Notes: generated from the letters alone by a model not told the origin. 13,236 bases of DNA from Methanoregulaceae archaeon (GCA_013331215.1 DUGU01000077.1:1-13236), one strand, 5' to 3'; positions 1 to 7,271 are shown, numbered from the stretch's first letter. Translations and numbers: made by a program.

Positions 1-134
1 GGCACTAATTAAATAATCACCTATTTTAATACCCACCGGATGATGCGCAGGTATGTCTCGGAGGCGTACCTGTAGTGGTCCCGCTCCGCGCGAGGCGATC
101 GTTTCGACGAGAATCCAATCGACCGTCCCACACC
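1..134. other. AT-rich intergenic edge downstream of the P-type ATPase
   Basis: No convincing gene lies here. The first 35 bases are far richer in A/T than the rest of the window (runs such as TTAAATAATCA and TATTTTAATA). Read on the minus strand they are T-rich and lie about 100 bases past the ATPase stop, so they could end that transcript. They could also be promoter sequence for a gene outside the window. A 70-residue minus-strand frame here (26-238) overlaps the ATPase end and has no family features. Confidence 0.4.
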
Positions 135-2603
135 TCAGCCGTTCCCATCTGCCCCCGATCCGGTATCCCTCCGCCCGAGCATGCGGTATTTGACAGTGTC
201 ATTGATCGCGAAACTGAAGAACACGGAGAGGCCGGCAACCGTCAACGTGTCGACGAGGGGAATCGGCGCAAGGCCGGGAATTCCCACCGTGACAAGGACT
301 GTCACCACGATCATGTCTATCAGGGTGCTGGCGAACAGCGGCATGCTCGGGAAGGACTCCCAGAAATGCCCCCGTTCCCTGACAACAAAGACCGTCAGCA
401 TGCCCAGGTAGAACAGAATGGCGAAAGAGAACGTCTGTACAGCTCCGTAATCGTTCGCACGGCCCAGCGGCCCCAGCCCGATGAGGAGAATGCCGAGGGA
501 CTCCAGGACAACGAGCACGCCGAGGACCAGGGACGACCTGACAAGGCCCGAGATCTCCCACGAGTCCGGTCTCGGCGACCCCCGGACATTGTCCGTCGAG
601 AGGGAGAGCGTGACGAAGTCGACCACAAAGAGCAGGAGCACGACGTCGAAGACCGAGACGATGAAATGGCCCGTCAGCAGAAACGCCACCACGACGAAGA
701 CAACGATCTGGAATGTCTTTACCACCTTATTCAGGATCCAGGTCAGCATCCTCTGGTGCGTCATCCTCCCGACCCTGACCAGATCGACGATATTTTCCAG
801 CCCGTCCCCGGTCAACACGACACTGGCCGCCCCTTTTGCGACGTCCGATGCCGTGCTGACGGCGATCCCGACTTCGGCCTGTCTCAACGACGGTGCATCG
901 TTGACGCCGTCCCCCGTCATGCCGACGATATGCCCGATCCTCTGCAGGCTCCTGACGATCAGGTATTTGTCCTCGGGATAGATCTCGGCGAACCCGCTGC
1001 TCTGTTCGGCGATCCGGGCCGCTGCCTCCGGCGCGCCCTTCCGCTTCGTTCCGAACTCGGTCGCGGTGATGATGGCGTCCGGAATTCCGACCTGCCGGGC
1101 CGTCTCCCGTGCGATCGGGAGCGCATCCCCGGTGAGCATCTTGACCGAGACGCCGAGGCGTCCCAGATCGCCGATCAGGGCTCTGGCATCAGGCCTCGGC
1201 CGGTCGTACAGGGCGACGAGCCCGACCATTCGCAGGGATTGTTCGTCGTTTCCCATCGCTACGGCAAGCGTCCTGTACCCTTTCGCCGCGAACTCGCCAG
1301 CCTGGCGCCCGAGCTCGTTCGGGTCGGCGCCGGTGAGGTCCGCCATGACGTTCACGGCGCCCTTCGCGACGGTGATTGTCGTCCCGCCCGACTCCACAAC
1401 CGCCACGGTCCTCCTCGTCCGGGGGTCGAACGGGGTGAACGATCGCCGTGTGAAACCTTTCATCGAGACGTGCCGGTCCGACGCGGCGGAGATGAACGCA
1501 CGGTCGATGGGATCGCGGTCTGCTTCCAGCGAGGCAAGCGTACTATACCTTAGAACGTCCTCCTCGCTCATCCCGTTCGCCGGGGCAACGCCGGCGACGG
1601 AGAGCGTATTCGTCGTGATCGTGCCGGTCTTGTCGGAGCAGAGGGTGTCCATTGTCGCCGCATCCTCCGCCGCACTGAGCCGTGTGACCAGCACGCCGCG
1701 TCTGGCGAGTTCCATCGATCCGATCGCCATCGTGATCGTGAACATGGCGGGCAATGCAACCGGTATGGACGAGGCCAGCAACACGAGGGCCAGCGGGATG
1801 ACGGTGAGCACTGGTATACCGATCAATGCGGCCCCGATGAACGCGACTGTTAAGGCCACACCGACGATCACGAGCAACCACCGCACGACCTGAGCGATGA
1901 CCTCCTCGGCGTGGAGCCGCGGCTCTGCGACCTGCACGAGCTCCGCGGTCTTTCCAAAATATGTTCTGGTTCCCGTGGAGACGACGAGCGCGTCCGCCTC
2001 TCCGGATTGTATGATCGATCCCGAGAAGAGCAGGTCGGATCGCTCTTTTCGAATGGGGAGCGATTCGCCGGTCAGCGCCGACTGGTCCACCTCGAGCGGT
2101 CCGCCCAGCGCTTTCAGATCAGCCGGGATGAAATCTCCGGCCCGCACCCTGACCGCATCCCCCGGGACCAGTTCCCGTGCGGGCAGCATCTGCCATCTCC
2201 CGTCCCGCAATGCCCGGGTGTTGACCCTCAGCTTTCGCTGCAACGCCCTGACGGCGCCCGACGCTTTCTGCTCCTCGAAGAAGCCGAGAACCGCGTTGAA
2301 CAGCAACAAGGCGACGATGATGTACACGTCGAGGTCGTTCCCGAGAACGAACGAGAGCAGAATGACCGCTTCGAGGACCCACGCGGTCGGCCCCCAGAAC
2401 CGTCCGGCGAAACGGATCCAGGGATTGACTCTCTTCTCCGCGACCTCGTTGTACCCGAATTTCCTGTGCCGTTCCCTGACGTCCTCTGCGGATAATCCGG
2501 TCCCGGTATGAACGTCGAGGACCCGGGCCAGTTCGTCGACGCCGATGCTCTGGTAGTCGATCCGACTATCTCCAACCCCTATCTCTTCCGGCATCCGGTT
2601 CAC
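135..2603 (-). CDS. Plasma-membrane proton-efflux P-type ATPase (type IIIA)
   Basis: This ATP-driven pump probably exports protons across the cell membrane. The 822 residues carry the full P-type set: actuator motif TGES (about 178-181), helix-4 motif PVALP (281-285), phosphorylated Asp324 in DKTGT, nucleotide-site KGA (414-416), TGD (491-493) and hinge TGDGVNDAP (563-571). About ten membrane helices are visible. Asp662 in helix 6 (VVDFVTLSLSTDNV) aligns by eye with the proton-binding Asp684 of plant AHA2, and Asn103 in helix 2 (FNAVLGFFEE) with its Asn106, supporting H+ over Ca2+ or K+. The long regulatory tail of plant enzymes is absent: the protein ends about 20 residues after the last helix. 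The start is GTG at 2603; an in-frame ATG at 2594 is an alternative and neither has a strong ribosome site. It appears to be transcribed alone. Family certainty is high; ion specificity is inferred. Confidence 0.95.
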   Translation of the reverse strand: MNRMPEEIGVGDSRIDYQSIGVDELARVLDVHTGTGLSAEDVRERHRKFGYNEVAEKRVNPWIRFAGRFWGPTAWVLEAVILLSFVLGNDLDVYIIVALLLFNAVLGFFEEQKASGAVRALQRKLRVNTRALRDGRWQMLPARELVPGDAVRVRAGDFIPADLKALGGPLEVDQSALTGESLPIRKERSDLLFSGSIIQSGEADALVVSTGTRTYFGKTAELVQVAEPRLHAEEVIAQVVRWLLVIVGVALTVAFIGAALIGIPVLTVIPLALVLLASSIPVALPAMFTITMAIGSMELARRGVLVTRLSAAEDAATMDTLCSDKTGTITTNTLSVAGVAPANGMSEEDVLRYSTLASLEADRDPIDRAFISAASDRHVSMKGFTRRSFTPFDPRTRRTVAVVESGGTTITVAKGAVNVMADLTGADPNELGRQAGEFAAKGYRTLAVAMGNDEQSLRMVGLVALYDRPRPDARALIGDLGRLGVSVKMLTGDALPIARETARQVGIPDAIITATEFGTKRKGAPEAAARIAEQSSGFAEIYPEDKYLIVRSLQRIGHIVGMTGDGVNDAPSLRQAEVGIAVSTASDVAKGAASVVLTGDGLENIVDLVRVGRMTHQRMLTWILNKVVKTFQIVVFVVVAFLLTGHFIVSVFDVVLLLFVVDFVTLSLSTDNVRGSPRPDSWEISGLVRSSLVLGVLVVLESLGILLIGLGPLGRANDYGAVQTFSFAILFYLGMLTVFVVRERGHFWESFPSMPLFASTLIDMIVVTVLVTVGIPGLAPIPLVDTLTVAGLSVFFSFAINDTVKYRMLGRRDTGSGADGNG

Positions 2604-2635
2604 GTGTTTCTACCGGTTCTGATGCGGGATCAGGG

Positions 2636-2647
2636 GGATAAATGTTG
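2636..2647 (-). promoter_or_regulatory. Probable TATA box of the proton ATPase gene
   Basis: On the minus strand this reads CAACATTTATCC, an A/T-rich island in GC-rich surroundings, centred about 37 bases before the GTG start. That would put transcription start roughly 10-15 bases ahead of the gene, giving a very short leader, which is common in archaea. Assigned by position and composition only. Confidence 0.4.
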
Positions 2648-3049
2648 TGAGGCGATGGAAAAAGAAGAATCCGACCCTGGAGAAACCCTCGTATTGACGA
2701 GCAACGAGAGAGTACCTCGAGCCTGTCGAGTATAGACAGCAAGTCTGAGGTTCATCTGCCTGCGTCGATTCCGTCGATTCCGCGTCAGCCGCCCGGTCCG
2801 CGACGGGAAGCGCATGGCATACAATCCCGTTAGGGAACGTCCCGGTCACGGGCGACGAACCGGTCTTTGACTACGGTCGTGAGGTTTCTCCTCCCTCGCT
2901 CTGGCCCGAGTCCGGGGCCGATGATGCCGAAAACGGGAGCGTGTACAGACCGCACGCAGCCCGGACAGGAACCCCGAAGGTCGAGGCCGTCAAGGGCCGC
3001 GCAGGTGTTGTCGACGGAGCGGTCCCTCCAACGATCACGCTGATTACGA
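2648..3049. other. Intergenic stretch without a convincing gene
   Basis: About 450 bases separate the kinase-like gene stop (3050) from the ATPase start (2603). The open frames here lack recognisable domains, good ribosome sites or protein-like composition. A minus-strand frame at 2871-3053 begins with an ATGA overlap on the upstream stop and encodes about 60 residues (MIVISVIVGG...), but nothing supports it beyond the overlap. A direct repeat of TCGATTCCG occurs near 2764-2782. The stretch may be decayed coding sequence; I see no clear signal. Confidence 0.35.
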
Positions 3050-4354
3050 TCATGTGATCCTGCATGCGTCGGGTGGCACGGTGAACACAAACCGGGCGCC
3101 GGTACCCGTCCCCTCCTCGGCGATCTGAATGCCGGTGATCCCCAGGATCTCCCTCGCAAGGAAGAGTCCGCGTCCATATCTGCCCTCTGACGGCGAGAAG
3201 AGACCGTCCCGCTCTCCGGGTGGGACCCCGATGCCATTGTCCTCGATGACAATACGGCAGCCGTCGGGGCCGTGGGAGCCGGTAATCTCGACCGCGGTCG
3301 CGCCGGTACTTGGACGGGTCGCGTTGTGCAGGAATTGGTAGAACGCGACCGGAAGCGCGGGGTCCGCGTAGACCTCGAGCGACCCGACTTCGATCCGGAC
3401 CGCAACGGGGCCCGGCTCGACTTGGGTGCGGGCCTCATCGAGAGCGGCCCTGACCGCCTGCCATGCCGGCGGCCGTGTCCCGAGGAGCCGGAACTCACGA
3501 GAAACCGCGATGCGCCGTGCGACCGCCGCGACCAGATCGCTGATCCTCTCGAGGAGCGCCGGGGTTCCGGGATCGCCCGTGGTCTCCCGGGCCCTGACAA
3601 GGCAGGCGTCAAGAGCAACGACATCCCCCGTCAGGTCGCAGTCGAGGATCATGGCGAGTGACGCCATCGTCTGATTCGCTGCCGCAAGTGCGTCCCGGGC
3701 CATACGCTCCTCGGTCACGTCCGCAAGGGTGACGACGGTGAGGCCGTTGCCGAGCGGTGCGCCGGAGGCAAGACAGTGGACCGATCGGCGCTCGGCATGG
3801 ATCAGGTCGAGCCCGACCTCCTTCACCGGCCCGCGGGCGGCGGCGGCCAGGAACCCGGCCGCGAACGCGGGGTCGTCCGAGACCGAGGCGAGGGGCGTCC
3901 CCTCGAGCTCGCCCTCGCCGCGGCCCATGAGCGCGACCGCCCGGGGGTTCGCGTCGCGGATCACGCCATCGCCGTCCACGACCAGGATCCCGGCGACCGA
4001 GTGGTCGAAGAGCCCGTGGTAGCGCTCCCTCTCGGACGAGAGCCGGCGCGAGAGGTATGCGATCAGGGCTCCGATCACGACAAGGGTGACGACACGGGCC
4101 CCGATCGAGAGCCATTCCGACGGAGTCACGATGAGGGCCATGGCGGCGTATGCGGCCGCGATGGCGACCGCGATCAGGGGGCCGCGGCGGGGATACCAGT
4201 AGCCGGCCAGCGCGATCGGAATGTAGAGCAGGTGCGGAAGCACGACCGTGACCCCGACGAGGAGACCGACAAGATTGGCGAGCAGGGCCAGGAGAGCCGT
4301 GCCCGTCACGAGGACGGGGCGTTTCGCGCCTTGGCGCGCCGTTCCGATGGACAT
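3050..4354 (-). CDS. Membrane PAS / histidine-kinase-like ATPase lacking the phosphoacceptor His
   Basis: The 434-residue protein is built like a methanogen sensor kinase. Four hydrophobic helices (about 14-36, 40-55, 60-77, 83-101) form a membrane sensor, followed by a PAS domain (about 109-213; FDHSVAGILVVDGDGVIRDANPRAV) and a C-terminal HATPase_c domain. The N box (FLHNATR, Asn344), G1 box (EDNGIGVP, 371-378) and G2 box (GRGLFLA, 394-400) are present, so ATP binding looks intact. In the dimerisation region the usual methanogen pattern ITRHDILNQLTAL is replaced by ILDCDLTGDVVAL (236-248), placing Cys239 at the phospho-His position. Canonical autophosphorylation is therefore doubtful. No response regulator gene lies next to it. 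It starts at ATG 4354 without a good ribosome-binding sequence. It could be a signal-responsive scaffold or use another residue; the ligand is unknown. Confidence 0.85.
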   Translation of the reverse strand: MSIGTARQGAKRPVLVTGTALLALLANLVGLLVGVTVVLPHLLYIPIALAGYWYPRRGPLIAVAIAAAYAAMALIVTPSEWLSIGARVVTLVVIGALIAYLSRRLSSERERYHGLFDHSVAGILVVDGDGVIRDANPRAVALMGRGEGELEGTPLASVSDDPAFAAGFLAAAARGPVKEVGLDLIHAERRSVHCLASGAPLGNGLTVVTLADVTEERMARDALAAANQTMASLAMILDCDLTGDVVALDACLVRARETTGDPGTPALLERISDLVAAVARRIAVSREFRLLGTRPPAWQAVRAALDEARTQVEPGPVAVRIEVGSLEVYADPALPVAFYQFLHNATRPSTGATAVEITGSHGPDGCRIVIEDNGIGVPPGERDGLFSPSEGRYGRGLFLAREILGITGIQIAEEGTGTGARFVFTVPPDACRIT

Positions 4355-4427
4355 GGGTCGGTATCAGGAAGCAGCCGCAAAAAAGATTGCCACCCCGGAT
4401 CAGCGGTTTTTCTCTTACCGGCAGCCA

Positions 4428-4440
4428 ATGTATACAATCG
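4428..4440 (-). promoter_or_regulatory. Candidate TATA box of the kinase-like gene
   Basis: The minus strand reads ATTGTATACATTG, A/T-rich and near-palindromic, about 75-85 bases before the ATG at 4354. This predicts a leader of about 50 bases. Another A/T-rich run (GATTATTCA, about 4463-4471) lies slightly farther out and could be used instead. Confidence 0.3.
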
Positions 4441-4477
4441 CAATCCGAGCATTCATGCATGGTGAATAATCGAGGGT

Positions 4478-4492
4478 CCGAGCGGCGCTCGG
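4478..4492 (-). terminator. Short perfect hairpin after the DUF4405 gene
   Basis: CCGAGC-GGC-GCTCGG forms a 6-bp stem with a 3-base loop, about 70 bases past the stop of the DUF4405 gene and upstream of the kinase-like gene. Only a weak T-containing run follows on the minus strand, so the terminator role is tentative. Confidence 0.25.
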
Positions 4493-4559
4493 GCATTCGG
4501 GGAAGATCTCACGGCCGCTCTCAGCTGCAGACCCCTTGCGGCCGCAATCCGCGAGCCGC

Positions 4560-4943
4560 CTATCCCTCCCCCTCCGACGTACCGCGCGATCCTGCGAGAT
4601 GCCGGTCGAGGTGGCGCAGGTACCGGTAGTGAAGGACGAGGTGGAGGACGAGGAGCGCGATGAAGAGGAGGCCGGCGTAGTCGTGTACGGTCGCCCAGGT
4701 CGACCGCTGCACAGAGAGAAACGTTCCCGCTCCCCGTCCGCCCGAGGGGAGGACGAAATAGAGGACGAGGGACGGGACGAACACGACCAGGAGAATGGTA
4801 TCCACGACGGCGTTCTGGATTCCGCGGCGCAAGGATTCCTCAACGTTCGCGGATGGAATAAGAATGCCGGTGACGGTCAGTCTCTGCAGGCTCTCGTCAG
4901 TTGACCGCGACAGCACCCGTCGAACGATCCGCCCGGGCAGCAC
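4560..4943 (-). CDS. DUF4405 small cytochrome-b-like membrane protein
   Basis: The 127-residue protein has two membrane helices (about 44-66 and 84-107) separated by a short loop. The segment VPSLVLYFVLPSG, then WATVHDYAGLLFIALLVLHLVLHYRYL, matches the pattern I associate with DUF4405, a family related to membrane cytochrome b and often found near electron-transfer proteins. His87, His101 and His105 are candidate haem ligands. The first 40 residues are polar and unassigned. The ORF begins at GTG 4943; a second GTG at 4916 is possible and neither has a clear ribosome site. The C-terminus is a short charged tail. The gene lies 117 bases downstream of the small HRRT protein on the same strand and may be co-transcribed with it. 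The electron-transfer role is inference; the fold assignment is fairly firm. Confidence 0.7.
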   Translation of the reverse strand: MLPGRIVRRVLSRSTDESLQRLTVTGILIPSANVEESLRRGIQNAVVDTILLVVFVPSLVLYFVLPSGGRGAGTFLSVQRSTWATVHDYAGLLFIALLVLHLVLHYRYLRHLDRHLAGSRGTSEGEG

Positions 4944-5060
4944 GCGGAGCGCCGGCGGCTGTGCGGCCTCTGTTTCCAGACCGGCGCCCCGCTCCTGCCG
5001 TGGCGCTGACTTTCGCCTCGCCCGTCACCTCTCCGGTTGTCGGGTTGGCCTGGGGCAGAG

Positions 5061-5306
5061 TCACCTTGGGGGATCGGTCGCGGGGTGCCGAAATAATCCC
5101 GGTTTTCTGAGCTGGTTTGACGGTGGGGGGAGAATGCATCGACCTGACCGGTATGCCGATCCAGCCGGAGGGGCGATGGGACAACCGGACTCGGTCCGGC
5201 TCTCCATCCCCCGTGGCAGTGTGCGCCGGTGCAGCACCACCATGACAGCGGTGAGCAGCAGCGAGAAGGCAGCGAGCGCGGCGAGGTCGGAGAAATAGGT
5301 GGGCAA
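5061..5306 (-). CDS. Small single-helix membrane protein with HRRTxPR motif
   Basis: This 81-residue frame starts at TTG 5306, the only plausible start after the upstream stop. It opens with one hydrophobic helix (about 9-25) followed by HRRTLPRGM. Residues about 35-81 are polar, Pro-rich and featureless. The helix and the HRRTxPR tail resemble the C-terminal end of the protein at 6830-7183 (PHRRTMPRRM): aligned by eye about 12 of 29 residues match, and the DNA at 5221-5260 and 6849-6888 is also visibly similar. The gene follows TauE/SafE by about 50 bases. It may be a true small membrane partner, or the remaining 3' part of a duplicated gene whose stop was lost. Function is not recognised. 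Confidence 0.5.
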   Translation of the reverse strand: MPTYFSDLAALAAFSLLLTAVMVVLHRRTLPRGMESRTESGCPIAPPAGSAYRSGRCILPPPSNQLRKPGLFRHPATDPPR

Positions 5307-5349
5307 GTACGGGGCGTTTCCGACGCCGCGTGAACGCCGCTAACGCCAC

Positions 5350-5361
5350 TAAAAATATTTA
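5350..5361 (-). promoter_or_regulatory. A/T box overlapping the TauE stop: terminator or promoter
   Basis: On the minus strand TAAATATTTTTA begins at the TauE/SafE stop codon. The five T residues could terminate the TauE transcript. AAATATTT also looks like a TATA box placed about 50 bases ahead of the TTG start at 5306. The sequence does not decide between the two. Confidence 0.35.
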
Positions 5362-6129
5362 CAGGAGATGGGTCAGTTTGAGGATCAGCTGGATCGCGAA
5401 GACCCAGAGGATCACGCCGAACCCCACCTTGATGTACCCCCCCGGGAGCTTCACCATGCTCCGAGCGCCGATCGTTGCGCCGATCACGACGGCGATCCCG
5501 GCACCAACGATCAGGGGAATGTCGAGGGCTCCCGTCGTCAGGTGGCCGGCCACGCCGAAGAGGGACGAGAAGATCACAATAAAACTGACCACCCCGGCGG
5601 AGTTCTTCGTCGGGTAGCGGCAGAGGAAGATCAGGAAGGGTACGATCAGGATCCCGCCGCCGACTCCCAGCAGTCCGGAGATGATGCCGACCACGAAGCT
5701 GAAGACCACGATCAGGGCGTACATCCAGGTCGGGTATCGGACCGGGCATGATCCTTCGACCGCCCCCTTCTCCCAGTACGTTGAGATCATCCGTGCTCCC
5801 GCACCCACGAGGAAGATGACGAAGAGCCACATCAGGAGCTCGGGGTCGATGTACGCGGAGATGACCCCGCCGAGAAATGCGCCGAGACAGATGCCCGGCA
5901 CGAACCAGAGTGCGAACCGGACGTCGACCAGCCCCGACCGGTAGTACACGACCGAGGCCGTGAGCGCCGTGAAGAGGTTGAGCGCGAGCGAGGTCGAGAT
6001 CGAGGTCAGGGCGGCATAGCCCAGCAGAAAGAGGATCGGGGTGTAGAGCGACCCGCCGCCCTGCCCGAACATGGAGAAGACGATCGAGACGAGGAAGACC
6101 GCTCCGATCGCGATCCAGAGGGGGTCCAT
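5359..6129 (-). CDS. TauE/SafE family (DUF81) membrane permease
   Basis: The 256 residues form about eight membrane helices in two related halves. Each half carries the family's glycine-rich signature: MFGQGGGSLYTPIL (about 20-33) and GVGGGILIVPFL in the second half. Length is normal for the family. TauE/SafE proteins are thought to move sulfur-containing or small organic anions (sulfite, sulfoacetate, thiosulfate) across the membrane; the substrate here cannot be read from sequence. It starts at ATG 6129, eight bases after the FmdE stop, so the two genes are almost certainly co-transcribed. A small HRRT-motif membrane protein follows. The central cytoplasmic loop (about 120-135) contains a lone Cys in GSCPVRYP. 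Confidence 0.92.
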   Translation of the reverse strand: MDPLWIAIGAVFLVSIVFSMFGQGGGSLYTPILFLLGYAALTSISTSLALNLFTALTASVVYYRSGLVDVRFALWFVPGICLGAFLGGVISAYIDPELLMWLFVIFLVGAGARMISTYWEKGAVEGSCPVRYPTWMYALIVVFSFVVGIISGLLGVGGGILIVPFLIFLCRYPTKNSAGVVSFIVIFSSLFGVAGHLTTGALDIPLIVGAGIAVVIGATIGARSMVKLPGGYIKVGFGVILWVFAIQLILKLTHLL

Positions 6130-6137
6130 GGCGTGCG

Positions 6138-6776
6138 CTACTGGATTCCCTTGAGGACGTTCGCCCAGGTCTGGTCATACCCCGAGCACGGGATGCAGCG
6201 CGGTTTGCCGTCGACCATCCGGACGTAGCGTTCGAAGACGTATTCGCCGCAGTTGCTGCACTTGGTCTTCGCGAAGGAGCCCTTCGGGTGGGAGAAGGTG
6301 AACTCCGGCAGGCGCGTGACCTCGAACATCTCCTCGTCCGGTGCGGAGAGAACGAGATCGACGACTGCATTCGTGACCTCCGCAGGGATCTGCGACGGCT
6401 CGACGCCCCGCTTCCGGTAGGCGAAGAACTCCTGCTTGCCGAGCGTGTCCTGGAAGTCCGATCTCAGATAGACCCGGACGGCTCCCCTCCCCGGAGCAAC
6501 GAGGAGGCAGGCGACCTTTCCGTAGTTGAGCCGCTCCATCATCAGTTTGCCGTACGTGCAGCCCGTGACGGCCATGAAGCCGTCGATCATGCAGGTCTGG
6601 GGGTGCCCGACGCCCATCTCGGAGAGGCCCATGGCCCCGTGGTCGCCGACATGGCCGACGTCGAGCTCGCGCATGGCGATGAGCCCCATTCGGTACCCGA
6701 TCGGCATGAACGGGCAGACATGTCCGTGAAAGTCCCAGACGCCCTGTGGGATTACAATTTTTTCTGTATCCTTCAT
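6138..6776 (-). CDS. FmdE family protein with C-terminal zinc ribbon
   Basis: The 212-residue soluble protein belongs to the family named after subunit E of formylmethanofuran dehydrogenase. The N-terminal FmdE domain shows WDFHGHVCPFMPIGYRMG (14-31, with His17, His19 and Cys21 as likely metal or active-site ligands) and CMIDGFMAVTGCTYGK (62-77, Cys62 and Cys73). A C-terminal zinc ribbon uses Cys173, Cys176, Cys194 and Cys197 (CSNC...CIPC). No other Fmd/Fwd subunit is nearby, so this is a stand-alone member whose biochemical role is not established. It may handle a metal or a thiol/sulfur compound with the adjacent TauE/SafE permease, but that is inference. The ATG at 6776 is preceded by GAAGGGAG four bases upstream, which fixes the start. 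Confidence 0.9.
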   Translation of the reverse strand: MKDTEKIVIPQGVWDFHGHVCPFMPIGYRMGLIAMRELDVGHVGDHGAMGLSEMGVGHPQTCMIDGFMAVTGCTYGKLMMERLNYGKVACLLVAPGRGAVRVYLRSDFQDTLGKQEFFAYRKRGVEPSQIPAEVTNAVVDLVLSAPDEEMFEVTRLPEFTFSHPKGSFAKTKCSNCGEYVFERYVRMVDGKPRCIPCSGYDQTWANVLKGIQ

Positions 6777-6780
6777 ATGA

Positions 6781-6825
6781 CTCCCTTCTCAGACGTAATA
6801 TTAAAAAGTATGCGGGAGGGCTCCC
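6781..6825 (-). promoter_or_regulatory. FmdE upstream region: ribosome site, T-tract/TATA-like box and small dyad
   Basis: Reading the minus strand, a GGGAGCCCTCCC dyad (6814-6825) lies just past the stop of the preceding gene. It is followed by CTTTTTAATATTA (about 6796-6809) and then the Shine-Dalgarno GAAGGGAG (6781-6788). The T-tract could terminate the upstream transcript, or the TTTTTAATATT run could be the FmdE TATA box. The box is close to the start codon, which would leave almost no leader, so termination or partial read-through is at least as likely. Confidence 0.4.
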
Positions 6826-6829
6826 TTCG

Positions 6830-7183
6830 TCACATCCTCCGCGGCATGGTCCGCCGATGCGGCACCATCGTGACGGCCGTGATCCCGACACCGAGGAGGA
6901 CTGAGGCGATCATGTCGCCGAGGACGATCGCCTCGATCGTCACCGGGCAGGACACGAGCCGCTCAAGGGTCTTCGCCGACCCCTCCCAGGGGAAGATGGC
7001 GGGCGAGACGGCCGTGGCCGTGAGGAAGAGGGTCATCCCGATGAGGCCGGAGACGAGGAATGCCAGCGGAAGCTGCCGGCGTGGCGGATTTTGATAACCG
7101 ACCCGGGAGGCAGTGTCGCCTCGATTGAGCGGGCATGCGACCCGTCCCCGTTCACAGTCGATCGTCTGAAAAAGTAGCTCCAA
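6830..7183 (-). CDS. Two-helix membrane protein ending in HRRTMPRRM
   Basis: The frame encodes up to 117 residues. Two hydrophobic helices are visible (about 38-59 and 88-108), and the protein ends in a short basic tail PHRRTMPRRM, probably cytoplasmic. The extracytoplasmic loop between them contains Cys79. The start is uncertain: TTG at 7183 is the first possible codon after an upstream stop and has no ribosome site, and the next ATG (7036, residue 50) would cut into the first helix. The gene precedes FmdE by 53 bases on the same strand. Its tail and last helix resemble those of the small protein at 5061-5306 on the far side of TauE. I do not recognise the family; the membrane topology is seen, the function is unknown. 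Confidence 0.6.
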   Translation of the reverse strand: MELLFQTIDCERGRVACPLNRGDTASRVGYQNPPRRQLPLAFLVSGLIGMTLFLTATAVSPAIFPWEGSAKTLERLVSCPVTIEAIVLGDMIASVLLGVGITAVTMVPHRRTMPRRM

Positions 7184-7221
7184 CTGTCAGAGATCGTTTT
7201 TGTCTTCCTGCAGACGTTCTT

Positions 7222-7260
7222 CCTGTCCCCGGGCGGATACCCCTCCGGCCCGGAGACAGG
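7222..7260 (+). promoter_or_regulatory. Leader hairpin covering the ribosome-binding sequence of the secreted-protein gene
   Basis: CCTGTCCCCGGGC (7222-7234) pairs with GCCCGGAGACAGG (7248-7260): 13-bp arms with one mismatch and a 13-base loop, ending 11 bases before the ATG at 7272. The only purine-rich ribosome-site candidates, GGAG (7252-7255) and AGG (7258-7260), lie inside the stem. As RNA it could hold back translation. As DNA it is a dyad that a dimeric regulator could bind. The sequence is seen; the role is inferred. Confidence 0.55.
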
Positions 7261-7271
7261 ATACGTCAACT

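Noticed and set aside
75..1553. 492-residue open frame on the plus strand
   Set aside because: It is antisense to the P-type ATPase, whose motifs are complete. The product is a charged Arg/Asp/His/Gln-rich string with no domain, as expected from the complement of GC-rich coding sequence.
2610..2849. 79-residue minus-strand frame upstream of the ATPase
   Set aside because: Composition is not protein-like (for example FFFFHR), it covers the likely ATPase promoter, and it has no recognisable features.
2871..3065. Small minus-strand frame overlapping the kinase-like stop by ATGA
   Set aside because: The overlap is attractive, but the 60-64 residue product has no helix, motif or ribosome site beyond a short hydrophobic start. 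Kept only as a remark on the gap.
4877..6370. 497-residue minus-strand frame across the TauE/FmdE boundary
   Set aside because: It is an Arg/Pro/Ser-rich shadow in another frame of three real genes.
7200..7271. Upstream in-frame start for the secreted protein
   Set aside because: It would add 24 Arg/Pro-rich residues before the signal peptide and lies across the leader hairpin. ATG 7272 gives a normal signal peptide.
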